Below are positions 4,981 to 12,604 of a DNA stretch of 22,197 nucleotides, piece after piece. The translations under genes were made by a program, and so were the position numbers. Positions within the stretch are counted from its first letter, which is position 1, and every line of letters begins with the position of its first letter. The stretch is from JBEKDJ01 sp050014415 (lineage in GTDB: Bacteria; Desulfobacterota; BSN033; UBA1163): positions 1-22,197 of the forward strand of contig JBEKDJ010000049.1 in NCBI GenBank assembly GCA_050014415.1. The letters run 5' to 3'. Below the pieces are notes generated by a model that saw nothing but the letters and a program-made list of their open reading frames with translations, searched no databases and was not told the DNA's origin.

Positions 4981-6747
4981 ATGTGGATCTTACGAATTAA
5001 CATGACTGATCGTACTTATCGTTTGGAAGAAGTCCCGGCGGCCTATAAAAACTTAGGAGGCCGTGGATTAACGTCCACCATCGTCCACGACGAAGTTCCC
5101 CCGACGAGTCATCCACTCGGCCCCAACAACAAACTCGTCTTTGCTCCCGGTATCGTGACAGGGACTTCGGCTCCCACATCGGCTCGCATCTCCGTGGGTG
5201 CCAAGTCACCCCTCACAGGAGGGATCAAGGAATCGAACGCCGGGTCAACATTTCCCCCATACCTTGCCTCCATGCAAATCAAAGCCCTGGTGGTGGAAGG
5301 ACAACCTAAAGAAAAAGGCAAATACTGGACGGCTTACCTGACCTGGGATGCCAAGGTCGGCAAGCCCAAAGTGGAATTCCTCCCCGCCGATGAGTACAAG
5401 GGGAAAAATCTGTATGAGGTCTACCCGAAGATGTTTGAGCGTTTCGGTAAAAAGGTATCCGTTGCGGGTGTCGGAGTGGCAGGGGAGTATGGCTATGCGA
5501 ACTCCGGCATCGCGTACAACGACCTGCGGAGCAATCAACCCAACCGATATTCGGGCCGTGGCGGCTTAGGCGCGGTGATGGCCAGCAGAGGGCTGAAATT
5601 TATCGTGCTGGACAGTAACGGGGCTCCAAATGTCAATATCGTTGACAAGGCCCTATTTGCCCAAGGGGCCAAGAAGTTAGCGGACGCCATGCGCTCCCAT
5701 GATGTGACCAAGCCCAAAGGGGGTTTGAACACCTACGGCACGGCGGTACTGGTCAACATCATGAATGAGGCCGGCGGCCTCCCCACACGCAACTTCTCCA
5801 GCGGCCGATTTGAGGGTGCAGCCAAGATAGCAGGCGAGGCCATCTTTGAAGGGAACAAGGCGCGTCTGGGCAAAGAGCTTTACAATCATGCTTGCAGCCC
5901 TGGCTGCATCATCCAGTGTTCTAATACCTGGCACAAGCCTGATGGTACAGAGCACACCTCCTGTGTAGAGTACGAGTCTTCCTGGGCTTTGGGCGCTGAC
6001 TGCGGCATTGATAACCTGGACGATATAGCCGAGATGATTCGCCTGTGCAATGCCTATGGTCTGGACACCATTGAAACGGGTACCACAATAGCCGTGGCCA
6101 TGGAGGCCGGTGTGCTCCCCTTTGGCGATGGGAAGAAGGCCATTGGGCTTGTTCAGGAGATGGGCAAGGGGACGGCTATGGGCCGTATCCTGGGTGGCGG
6201 CACAGAGTTCACTGCCAAAGCCTATGGCATGACGCGTTATCCCACTGTAAAGGGGCAGAGCATGCCCGCCTATGAACCCAGGGCTGTGAAGGGGATTGGC
6301 ATTACCTTTGCGACAACGACGATGGGTGCAGACCACACCGCCGGTTATACCATTGGCCCTGAGATTTTGGGTGTTGGGGGTAAGGTAGATCCTCTTACTC
6401 CTGAAGGCAAGGCGGCACTCAGCCGGGCTTTTCAAGCAACGACTGCATTTATCGATTCAACAGGGCACTGCCTCTTCATCGCCTTCCCCATTTTGGACAT
6501 CCCCAGCGGCTTTGAGGGGATGATGGAAGAGTGTAACGGCGTACTGGGTACCAGCTGGAAGTCAGAAGATGCAGCCAAGATCGGTGCGGAAATCCTGCGT
6601 AAAGAGCGGGCCTTCAATGAGGCGGCCGGCTTGACCAAGGCAGATGACCGGCTTCCCGAGTTCATGAAGTACGAGCCGCTTCCACCTCACAATCAGGTTT
6701 TTGATGTTCCTGACAGTGCGCTGGATTCTGTCTACGGTGAGCTGTAG
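4981..6747 (+). CDS. Aldehyde:ferredoxin oxidoreductase family, tungsten-bis-pyranopterin enzyme
   Basis: Predicted to oxidise an aldehyde to a carboxylic acid, or the reverse, with electrons passing to ferredoxin or a partner protein in the cytoplasm. The protein has 588 residues, near the usual 600. Visible features are the N-terminal GGRGL at 26-30, the pterin-binding segment NRYSGRGGLGAVMASRGLK at 188-206, the [4Fe-4S] ligands Cys305, Cys309 and Cys313 (HACSPGCIIQC) with distal Cys497 (STGHCLF), and the family block TTMGADHTAGYT at 446-457. Cluster spacing is CX3CX3C, not the CX2CX3C of the Pyrococcus enzyme. The start is ATG 4981 because AAGGAG lies 8 bases upstream. An upstream in-frame ATG at 4951 overlaps that site. 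Maturation-type genes follow. The substrate is unknown. Confidence 0.93.
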   Translation: MWILRINMTDRTYRLEEVPAAYKNLGGRGLTSTIVHDEVPPTSHPLGPNNKLVFAPGIVTGTSAPTSARISVGAKSPLTGGIKESNAGSTFPPYLASMQIKALVVEGQPKEKGKYWTAYLTWDAKVGKPKVEFLPADEYKGKNLYEVYPKMFERFGKKVSVAGVGVAGEYGYANSGIAYNDLRSNQPNRYSGRGGLGAVMASRGLKFIVLDSNGAPNVNIVDKALFAQGAKKLADAMRSHDVTKPKGGLNTYGTAVLVNIMNEAGGLPTRNFSSGRFEGAAKIAGEAIFEGNKARLGKELYNHACSPGCIIQCSNTWHKPDGTEHTSCVEYESSWALGADCGIDNLDDIAEMIRLCNAYGLDTIETGTTIAVAMEAGVLPFGDGKKAIGLVQEMGKGTAMGRILGGGTEFTAKAYGMTRYPTVKGQSMPAYEPRAVKGIGITFATTTMGADHTAGYTIGPEILGVGGKVDPLTPEGKAALSRAFQATTAFIDSTGHCLFIAFPILDIPSGFEGMMEECNGVLGTSWKSEDAAKIGAEILRKERAFNEAAGLTKADDRLPEFMKYEPLPPHNQVFDVPDSALDSVYGEL

Positions 6748-6760
6748 AGGATGCTTGGTG

Positions 6761-6788
6761 GCGGCAGGGCGATTGTTTGCCCTGCCGC
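6761..6788 (+). terminator. Strong intercistronic hairpin after the AOR gene
   Basis: GCGGCAGGGC (6761-6770) and GCCCTGCCGC (6779-6788) form a perfect 10-bp GC-rich stem with an 8-base loop, followed by TATTCTTAT. It lies between the AOR stop and the maturase start. It could act as a partial terminator or an mRNA-stabilising stem that keeps AOR more abundant than its accessory proteins. The T-run is weak, so it is not a certain terminator. Confidence 0.55.
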
Positions 6789-6805
6789 TATTCTTATCGT
6801 GAACC

Positions 6806-7141
6806 ATGTCCAAGGTGAAAACCGACGAGCAGGGCCGCTTGGTCCTTCCCGATGTATTTCTTGAACGCCGACACATCTCTTCTGCCGCTGAATACTGGCT
6901 CGATGAACGGGAAGGCGATTTAATCCTCCATCCATGTCTGCCGGATGTGCGGAAACTCTATATTCAACCGACCACCCGCTGCAATCTGCATTGCCGCACT
7001 TGCATCCGAAATGCCTGGGATACCCCCGAAGACGAAATGTCTATGGATACATTCCAGCGATTATTGGAAGGCATGGACGATCTACCCGATCCTTCCTGCG
7101 CTGACTGCCTGTGGGCGCAGGACATTGTACGATGTCCTTGA
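6806..7141 (+). pseudogene. Internally deleted radical-SAM maturase of tungsten/molybdenum oxidoreductases
   Basis: The 111-residue product joins the N-terminus and the extreme C-terminus of a family that normally has well over 300 residues. Residues 1-43 resemble the AbrB-like N-terminal segment of AOR-linked radical-SAM/SPASM maturases. Residues 52-75 carry the radical-SAM motif Cys59-X3-Cys63-X2-Cys66 (TTRCNLHCRTCIRN) and the WDTP segment. Residues 98-111 (CADCLWAQDIVRCP) match the cysteine-rich C-terminal end of the SPASM region. The barrel and most of the SPASM domain are missing, but the frame is kept and the natural stop codon is retained. Start ATG is 6806. The next gene starts 4 bases after the stop. 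It cannot be a working radical-SAM enzyme, and could be a recent deletion, a retained small iron-sulfur protein or an assembly collapse. Confidence 0.75.
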
Positions 7142-7145
7142 AGCG

Positions 7146-7388
7146 ATGATGCGAGTCCGTGTAAAACTTTTTGCCACCCTGAGCCGCTACTGCAGCAATC
7201 CAATACCAGGGACTCCTCTTGATATCGAGGTATCTGAGGATGCTACCTTGGCTGATTTGGTGAATCAATTGAGATTGCCTCGTGAAGAAGTGAAGGTATT
7301 TTTTGTCAACGGACGCGCTCGTCCTTTAGACTGGTCTCTCAACTCTAATGATGAGATAGGCATTTTCCCATTAATCGCAGGAGGATAG
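7146..7388 (+). CDS. MoaD/ThiS-family sulfur-carrier protein with C-terminal Gly-Gly
   Basis: A protein of about 80 residues with a ubiquitin-like beta-grasp fold: MRVRVKLFATLSRYC at the start, DIEVSEDATLADLVNQL, then EVKVFFVNGRARPLDWSLNSNDEIGIF and the terminal LIAGG. The C-terminal Gly-Gly is the site at which such proteins are adenylated and thiocarboxylated to donate sulfur to the pterin dithiolene. Two ATGs (7146 and 7149) are possible, and neither has a strong ribosome-binding site. Translation is probably coupled to the truncated maturase, which stops at 7141. A MoaD-like gene beside an AOR is a frequent arrangement and suggests dedicated tungsten-cofactor supply. This role is inferred from context. 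Confidence 0.85.
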   Translation: MMRVRVKLFATLSRYCSNPIPGTPLDIEVSEDATLADLVNQLRLPREEVKVFFVNGRARPLDWSLNSNDEIGIFPLIAGG

Positions 7389-7389
7389 A

Positions 7390-7764
7390 ATGTCTGACAT
7401 TGTTGCGGATGTGTGGCTCTATGGCACTCTCGCCTGTTACGGAGACAAGCCAGAGCAGAGAAGCTTTGCCAATTTGAAGATACACCTCCCGGAGAAGAGC
7501 ACGATTACCGATCTGCTAGCACGTCTCGGAATGCCGACGGAAAAACGGGGGATTACATTCATCAATGGCCAGCTAAGCGCTATGCCTGGTCTCCAGCCCG
7601 ACCTGGATCACATTCTGCATGAGGGCGACCGCATTGCTTTTTTTGATCTTAATAGTATGTGGCCTTTCCAGTACCGCCACGGGGCAACGCTAACGGATAA
7701 GATGGCCCATGCCATGGATACCGAAAAAGACCACGGCATCCATAACATATATAAAAAAGAATAA
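7390..7764 (+). CDS. Second MoaD/ThiS-like protein, lacking the terminal Gly-Gly
   Basis: The 124-residue product starts one base after the previous stop, with AGGAGG well placed. Residues 5-90 look like a beta-grasp protein: VWLYGTLACYG, FANLKIHLPEKSTITDLLARLGM, ITFINGQLSAMPGL and LHEGDRIAFFDL. The C-terminus goes on for about 30 residues (MWPFQYRHGATLTDKMAHAMD and on to IYKKE) and does not end in Gly-Gly, so it cannot be a classical sulfur carrier. Similar paired proteins occur beside AOR genes. A structural or cofactor-insertion role towards AOR is plausible but unproven. It is the last gene of the plus-strand operon. Confidence 0.75.
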   Translation: MSDIVADVWLYGTLACYGDKPEQRSFANLKIHLPEKSTITDLLARLGMPTEKRGITFINGQLSAMPGLQPDLDHILHEGDRIAFFDLNSMWPFQYRHGATLTDKMAHAMDTEKDHGIHNIYKKE

Positions 7765-7962
7765 CCTGTGATACTGAAAAAAATCACCCGAGAGCCCGTC
7801 CGATCCGTCTGATCTCTAAAAAAGTCTTTTGATCCATACGGTACTTTAATCCTTGTTCGGAAGACCTCAGATGCTGTCCATTATATGCTCTAACTCCACT
7901 TTTCTTAACGCAGGCCCTATTAAGGACCTGACCCCTATTTTAAACTCATCACACAAAGGCTA
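7765..7962. other. Spacer between convergent operons
   Basis: No gene is supported here. On the minus strand, just after the glcF-like gene, AGGTCC-ttaata-GGGCCT (around 7908-7926) forms a 6-bp stem but has no T-run. The neighbouring text AATAGGGGTCAGGTCCTTAA resembles sequence often found at the ends of REP-associated transposase (IS200-like) relics. This is a loose resemblance only. Confidence 0.35.
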
Positions 7963-9165
7963 CTAAAGGGCGTCCGCACAGAACTCGGCAAGATCTCTTA
8001 TCTTCATTGAATCCTCAACATTAGCCAATTTGACACCATCGACCATGTTGATCAGACACCAGGGACATGCGGTCACTATGATTTCAGCGCCCATCTCACA
8101 AGCCTCTTTAACCCGCATATGAGCTAAGCGATCTACTTCTGTATCAAAATCCGCCCACATGCGTCCGCCGCCGCCTCCACAGCATAGGCTGTCAGCCTTA
8201 CACTTCCGAAACTCAAGAAGCTCTAAACCCGGAATACTCTTCAAGATCCTTCTCGGTTCATCATAAATATTGTTATATCTTCCTAAATAACAAGAATCCT
8301 GATACATGACTTTCTTTGCAGTATTTTTTTGAAAAACAATCCGCTTCTCATTGATTAAATCGGCTAGAAACTGGCTATAATGTTGTACCTTGATTTCTTT
8401 CATTGCCTCCTGAGGATACCTACTCAAGAATGTGTCAAAGCAATGGGGTGAAAGTGTCACCATACGCTTGACACCTAATGACTTAAACTGCTTCAGATTC
8501 TTTTCACAGATTTCTTCAAACAACCCTCTCTCTCCCATTTTCAGAGAGGGGTATCCGCAGCATATCTCATCTTCTAATATCCCAAACCGGATTTGAGCCT
8601 TTTCCAACAATTGAACCAATCCTTTAGCGATATTTTGGACGTTGAAATCGTTCGGCGCTGTGCAGCCCACATAAAACAAGACTTCTACTTCTTTTGAAAA
8701 ACTTGTGACATTGAGTCCCTTTAACCAACTCTTCCTTTTCAATGATGACATTCCATAGGGATTCCCATAGTTGTATAGAGACTCAAGAGCCCTTTTCTGC
8801 TCTGGCATCGGGCCGATCATTTCTTCGATCAATAACTCTCTTCCCCTTTCAATGGCATCTATCAATTTAGTCCCCGTACTCAAATTCTTACAGGCTATTT
8901 CACAGTTTTTACATGTCATGCAAGAATAGAGAACATCCCTTAACTCTGTGAGAATCCCTTTATCTGTTACTCTCCACTTAATGGCGTAATAGAGAGCCCG
9001 GGTGATACCGGAGGCGCCTTGGCTTATATCTCCTGTGGTAATGTCAAAGCGGGGACAACTGGGTAGACAAAACCGACAATTAATACAGTAGGCCAATATA
9101 TCTAAGATATCCTTTTTTAACTGTTCTTTAGTATCTTGGTCTTGCATTTCGTGCCCTTCGCTCAT
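7963..9165 (-). CDS. GlcF/LutA/HdrD-like iron-sulfur protein with two 4Fe-4S motifs and CCG domains
   Basis: Likely the electron-transfer subunit partnering the flavoprotein encoded just upstream. The 400-residue product has two ferredoxin-type motifs, Cys27/30/33 with Cys37 and Cys82/85/88 with Cys92. Two CCG-type domains follow. The first is degenerate: Cys168, CCG at 202-204, then only Cys242. The second is complete: Cys292, CCG at 328-330, and Cys367-x2-Cys370. Such proteins carry electrons from 2-hydroxyacid oxidation to quinones, heterodisulfide or similar acceptors. Its ATG overlaps the stop of the glcD-like gene (ATGA), showing tight coupling. There is no signal peptide or membrane segment, so it should be cytoplasmic or peripheral. 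The family is firm and the acceptor is unknown. Confidence 0.9.
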   Translation of the reverse strand: MSEGHEMQDQDTKEQLKKDILDILAYCINCRFCLPSCPRFDITTGDISQGASGITRALYYAIKWRVTDKGILTELRDVLYSCMTCKNCEIACKNLSTGTKLIDAIERGRELLIEEMIGPMPEQKRALESLYNYGNPYGMSSLKRKSWLKGLNVTSFSKEVEVLFYVGCTAPNDFNVQNIAKGLVQLLEKAQIRFGILEDEICCGYPSLKMGERGLFEEICEKNLKQFKSLGVKRMVTLSPHCFDTFLSRYPQEAMKEIKVQHYSQFLADLINEKRIVFQKNTAKKVMYQDSCYLGRYNNIYDEPRRILKSIPGLELLEFRKCKADSLCCGGGGGRMWADFDTEVDRLAHMRVKEACEMGAEIIVTACPWCLINMVDGVKLANVEDSMKIRDLAEFCADAL

Positions 9166-10589
9166 CTCAAGACATCAGGATTTAAGATATTGTTTGGGTC
9201 AAAAACCTTTTTCACTTCTCTCACTAATTGAAAAGCCTTCTCGCCGTATCGCTTAATGTAGAAAGGAGTCCTCCTCGCAAATTGACCCCACTCTCCACCA
9301 CAGGTCCCATATTTTGTATTGATCTCAGCTTCCCTCAAGAACATTTCGTCCAAAACTTTTCCCTTCTCTTCGGGTGGCCAATCCACAGGTATGATAAATA
9401 CAGGATGAAAAGTTAATGCCCCGATGTGACCAAACAGATAGGGCTTCCCTATTTTCTCTAAAGTAGGCATACCCTTGCTCATATTCATCGCGTCTTTGAG
9501 GCAATCCACAAGACTGGGTACAGTTGACACAATTTCAGACAAACCAAAAACCCCTTTCCCTGCCTGACAGATAAACGGCAGAGCCGACTCCCTTGCCAGC
9601 CATATTTTGCGCCACTCGTCCAAATCGTCTATCCTTTTAGCTTCGATTGGAGATTCCTTGTTGATGACTTTTACCAATTGATTAATCTTGAAGGTAGCTT
9701 CTTCTTCCGTTTGGCCAATGGCATGAAACATGATGAGGGGCCCTGGAGGAGAGGGTAGCCCCTGTATCTCAAAACTGATTTGAGCAACCCTCTTATCAAG
9801 AAACTCGAGAAAGAGGGGAGGAGGGGCTTTTTCTAAGTAGACTCTTTGTACGGCTCTTGCGAGGGGTATTGGATCATCGGAGAAAGCCACACCATAGGCA
9901 TTCTTAAAACCGGGGAGGAGTCTCATCCTGATGCTCGTAATAATCCCCAACAACCCATCCCCACCGACAAAATAGTGAGTCAGATCAGTTCCAGCCGCCC
10001 TCCTGAGGCTTTTTGTTCCTGTCTGTAAAACCTCACCCGTGGGCAATACGGCCTCCAAACCAAGGATGTAGTCCCGTGGCTTGCCCATACAGGAATCAAC
10101 GGCGTGGGCAGTTGTATTATTTGAAATGATGCCACCAATGCTCGCTACCCTTATACTTCCAGGGACCAAAGGTAGGAAATAGCCCTCCTTTTCTAATTGT
10201 TCCTTAACATGGAGAACACGATGCCCTGGCCCAAATTCTACAAATCCATAGTCCTTCATGATGTCCAAATGATTCAATTTGCTAACGTTCAGTACGATGC
10301 CTTTATGAAAATACCTTGATGCCCCCTGAAGACTTGTTCCTGACCCCCTGACGAACACAGGAATTCTATTGGAATGAGCATATTTCATCAACTCACTCAC
10401 TTCAACAGTAGAACGAGGTCTTACAACCAGGTATGGGACTTCCTCTTGGCTAATATCTGAGGCAAAGGTATAGGGATCCAAGGCATTATTGATTCTTTCG
10501 AAGAGACTTCTGGAAAGGACCTCCTCAGGTAAGACCTTTCTCAAATCCTCATAGATACTCCCTGGGTCATACTCTGGGTACTCAGACAT
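9162..10589 (-). CDS. GlcD-like FAD-binding 2-hydroxyacid dehydrogenase
   Basis: A 475-residue flavoprotein of the VAO/PCMH family that should oxidise a 2-hydroxyacid (lactate, glycolate or a related compound) to the 2-oxoacid. FAD-binding features are PVFVRGSGTSLQGASRYF near residues 74-91, the segment LVPGSIRVASIGGIISNNTT near 136-155, GKPRDYILGLEAVLPTGE near 164-181, and VGGDGLLGIITSIRMRLLPG near 208-227. The C-terminus ends in FDPNNILNPDVLR, the usual family ending. Electrons would pass to the GlcF-like protein, whose gene overlaps by 4 bases. The start ATG (10587-10589) has only GAGGGTGG upstream. Substrate choice cannot be read from sequence. Confidence 0.9.
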   Translation of the reverse strand: MSEYPEYDPGSIYEDLRKVLPEEVLSRSLFERINNALDPYTFASDISQEEVPYLVVRPRSTVEVSELMKYAHSNRIPVFVRGSGTSLQGASRYFHKGIVLNVSKLNHLDIMKDYGFVEFGPGHRVLHVKEQLEKEGYFLPLVPGSIRVASIGGIISNNTTAHAVDSCMGKPRDYILGLEAVLPTGEVLQTGTKSLRRAAGTDLTHYFVGGDGLLGIITSIRMRLLPGFKNAYGVAFSDDPIPLARAVQRVYLEKAPPPLFLEFLDKRVAQISFEIQGLPSPPGPLIMFHAIGQTEEEATFKINQLVKVINKESPIEAKRIDDLDEWRKIWLARESALPFICQAGKGVFGLSEIVSTVPSLVDCLKDAMNMSKGMPTLEKIGKPYLFGHIGALTFHPVFIIPVDWPPEEKGKVLDEMFLREAEINTKYGTCGGEWGQFARRTPFYIKRYGEKAFQLVREVKKVFDPNNILNPDVLR

Positions 10590-10669
10590 TTTCCACCCTC
10601 ATTAACAAAACCATGATTAAACTTTAAAAAGGTCAAGTTTCTTTAATGTCTCTTCTTGTGTTTTTCATT

Positions 10670-10845
10670 TTGTCTTTGCTTCCTTTCGCAACTTCATACG
10701 ACACAGTGATTTGTCTCATTCCCGGCAGATGTCAATGGAGCACAGGTAGGACACGGCAGGAAGAAAACCCATACAGACACTCTCGTCTCTTAACCAGTTC
10801 CAGATGCGATAACCCAGCTTCATCAGATACGACATTGCCCCTTTG
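10670..10845 (-). pseudogene. Relic copy of the DsrE-like gene tail and its downstream spacer
   Basis: On the minus strand, SYLMKLGYRIWNW is encoded at about 10797-10836. It is nearly identical to the C-terminus of the DsrE-like protein at 11864-12241 (SYLMKLGYHIWNW). In the relic the TGA stop has become TTA, and no upstream coding part remains. The similarity continues past the gene end: CCTTTCGCAA, CACAGGTAGG and AGGAAGAAAA recur in the same order in 10674-10780 and 11750-11845. The block is therefore a diverged direct repeat of about 170 bp flanking the isomerase-like gene. The rest of 10590-10876 shows nothing else. Confidence 0.7.
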
Positions 10846-10876
10846 TCACTTAACCAAAATAATCGCCTGACACTGC

Positions 10877-11674
10877 TTAGCGGGCAGCTGCTATCTTTTC
10901 TATCTTTTTCGCCCCGGTCCTCAGTCGTGGTCTCTGTAAAAGCGCTCCGAAATGGTAAACCGGGTCTGGAATCCCCAACATCTTTAGTATGTTGTACAGC
11001 ACCGCATTGCAACTCGATATAATTGGTTTCCCGATTTCTTCCTCAGCCGTATCCACTATACCCAGTATGCGGCTCCACATGCAGCTAATAAAGATGCAGT
11101 CGGCATCGGGCGCTGCCTTATGACTATCCTTGATTAATTTGTAGACTGGATAAGGGTTGTGCATATATGACCAAAACTCTTCAGTTTTACTATATCCCAG
11201 GTATTCCAGATTCAGGGTTTTAATGCCATAATGCTTAAAGAAATCAATGGCGACGTCAAAAACTTCCTTCACATAGGGACCGCACATGGCTATTTTCTTA
11301 ATGCCCAGATCTTGGAATGCATCCAGCAAAGCAGTGCTCGTCGTCGTCGCCGGCACACCTGTAGCTCCTTCAATCTTTTTGATGAGCGCCTGGTCATAAC
11401 CCGGCCCACCGACAAATGAGCCAGAGGTACAACCGAGACATATCAGGTCAGGTTTATGACCGATACACAGCTTCTCGGACTCGCTGACCACGTTCTCCGC
11501 CATCTTCTTGAGAGCCTCAGGCGTAACCTCTTTCAGCCCCAGCAGTGCCCTGCTGAACCGGATTCCTTCGGGGGCTACCACCTCATACTCACGGTACATT
11601 GTCGCCACTGGCGCCAGCATACCAACCTCGGCTCTCCACCCTTTAAGATTCTGTTTGGAAATATCTGCTTCCAT
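10877..11674 (-). CDS. Maleate isomerase / arylmalonate decarboxylase-like enzyme (Asp/Glu racemase superfamily)
   Basis: A 265-residue enzyme of the superfamily that works with paired cysteines for racemisation, cis-trans isomerisation or decarboxylation of dicarboxylates. Cys82 in LGCTSGSFVGG and Cys198 in FISCMWSRI occupy the two expected catalytic positions. Both being present argues for an isomerase or racemase rather than an arylmalonate decarboxylase, which keeps one. TTSTALLDAFQDLGIKKIAMCGPY near residues 111-134 is a further family segment. AAAGGAGG lies 5 bases before the ATG. It lies in the minus operon between the DsrE-like gene and the glcD-like gene and is flanked by diverged direct repeats. 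Maleate is only one possible substrate. Confidence 0.85.
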   Translation of the reverse strand: MEADISKQNLKGWRAEVGMLAPVATMYREYEVVAPEGIRFSRALLGLKEVTPEALKKMAENVVSESEKLCIGHKPDLICLGCTSGSFVGGPGYDQALIKKIEGATGVPATTTSTALLDAFQDLGIKKIAMCGPYVKEVFDVAIDFFKHYGIKTLNLEYLGYSKTEEFWSYMHNPYPVYKLIKDSHKAAPDADCIFISCMWSRILGIVDTAEEEIGKPIISSCNAVLYNILKMLGIPDPVYHFGALLQRPRLRTGAKKIEKIAAAR

Positions 11675-11743
11675 ACTTACCTCCTTTCAAGAGTTGTCGA
11701 TTGAGCAGGGGCATAAGCAGGGCAGCAAGGCACGCGGTCCCTT

Positions 11744-11926
11744 TTTCCTCTGCCTCCTTTCGCAAGTCTATACAGTACAGTCATTTGTCTCCTTCCCATT
11801 GGCTATTGATGAGGCACAGGTAGGCTGGGTAGGAAGAAAATCTATCGGAAATTTTTTTACTTCTCACCAATTCCAGATGTGATAACCTAACTTCATCAAG
11901 TACGAAACTGCTTCGCCCGTATGAAA
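11744..11926. repeat. Direct-repeat partner of the relic at 10670-10845
   Basis: This block covers the last 20 or so codons of the DsrE-like gene and the spacer downstream of it. It matches 10670-10845 in order and orientation with many substitutions and a few small indels. The pair flanks the isomerase-like gene, which could be lost or duplicated by recombination between them. Confidence 0.65.
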
Positions 11927-12241
11927 GACCTCGAAGCCCAAATCTAACATCTTTTGGGTGATCCCGTATCTATCCGAGCAGGCCTTGCAGGCCCAGACCG
12001 TGCCGGACTTGCCACCCATGGCTTGGATCTCTTTCAGCAACTTAATTTGCTCGCTGTCAGGGGGTAAGCCAGAAATCGTCTTCTCCGCAGGGCCCCAAAA
12101 AAGCACTTTGACATTATCCATCCACTGATTCTTGGCAGCTCTCAACGCATAAAGTAGTCCAAAATAAATCGCCTCCGGGTCACTATTCTGAATGAGCACC
12201 ACGACGTTCCCACTCCCTTGAGGACTGTATTGTGCTTCCAT
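11864..12241 (-). CDS. DsrE-like family protein
   Basis: A 125-residue protein with the DsrE/YchN-type alpha/beta fold: VVVLIQNSDPEAIYFGLLYALRAA near residues 13-36, DNVKVLFWGPAEK near 42-54, LLKEIQAMGGKSGTVWACKACSDRYG near 68-93. Cys85 and Cys88 form a CX2C pair at the position where relatives carry their sulfur-binding cysteine. Related proteins relay sulfur or act as small regulatory or assembly factors. AAGGAGG lies about 13 bases before the ATG, longer than ideal. A truncated second copy of its C-terminus lies near 10800. Its role in this catabolic operon is unknown. A sulfur-linked substrate is one possibility. Confidence 0.8.
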   Translation of the reverse strand: MEAQYSPQGSGNVVVLIQNSDPEAIYFGLLYALRAAKNQWMDNVKVLFWGPAEKTISGLPPDSEQIKLLKEIQAMGGKSGTVWACKACSDRYGITQKMLDLGFEVFHTGEAVSYLMKLGYHIWNW

Positions 12242-12278
12242 TTTTTTCTCTTTGCCTCCTTTTTAAGATTTCATTCCC

Positions 12279-12587
12279 TCACCAAGTGAGAGGCTTACCG
12301 TCTTTATCGAGAACGATGTAATCATCCTTTACGTTATGGGTATGAACCCAATCCCCCTTTTTTATATCTTGACTAGCACTCCCAATGGGTTCTCCATATT
12401 TTACGATTTTATCCCCTTTCTTAATGTATTCGATCGCAATTTTATGGCCGAACGGAATATCTTGATTGCATTTGTATGCTATCTCTTTCCCTTTGGATCT
12501 CAATTTGACCTCTTCGCCAGCGGCAACATCGGCTAATGCTGTCACCACATTATCTTTGTCGTTAATTAACTTCGCAAGCTTTGGCAT
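12279..12587 (-). CDS. SAF-domain small subunit of a UxaA-type dehydratase/lyase
   Basis: A 102-residue protein matching the N-terminal SAF domain of altronate/galactarate dehydratases and the small subunit of sulfolactate sulfo-lyase. Key segments are DNVVTALADVAAGEEV, QDIPFGHKIAIEYIKKGDKIVKYGEPIG and IKKGDWVHTHNVKDDY. This domain is thought to close over the active site of the large subunit. AAGGAGG sits 7 bases before the ATG (12585-12587), and only 17 bases separate it from the large-subunit gene. In many bacteria the two parts are fused, and here they are split. The family is clear. Whether the enzyme acts on a sugar acid, a sulfonate or another hydroxyacid is not. Confidence 0.88.
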   Translation of the reverse strand: MPKLAKLINDKDNVVTALADVAAGEEVKLRSKGKEIAYKCNQDIPFGHKIAIEYIKKGDKIVKYGEPIGSASQDIKKGDWVHTHNVKDDYIVLDKDGKPLTW

Positions 12588-12604
12588 CTTAACACCTCCT
12601 TGGT

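Noticed and set aside
4817..5005. A 62-residue open frame starting with TTG in the AOR leader
   Set aside because: It overlaps the well-supported AOR start in another frame, uses a rare start codon and resembles no family.
7900..7962. REP-associated transposase remnant
   Set aside because: Only a short text resembling such ends (AATAGGGGTCAGGTCC) is present, with no coding remnant. Too little to call an element.
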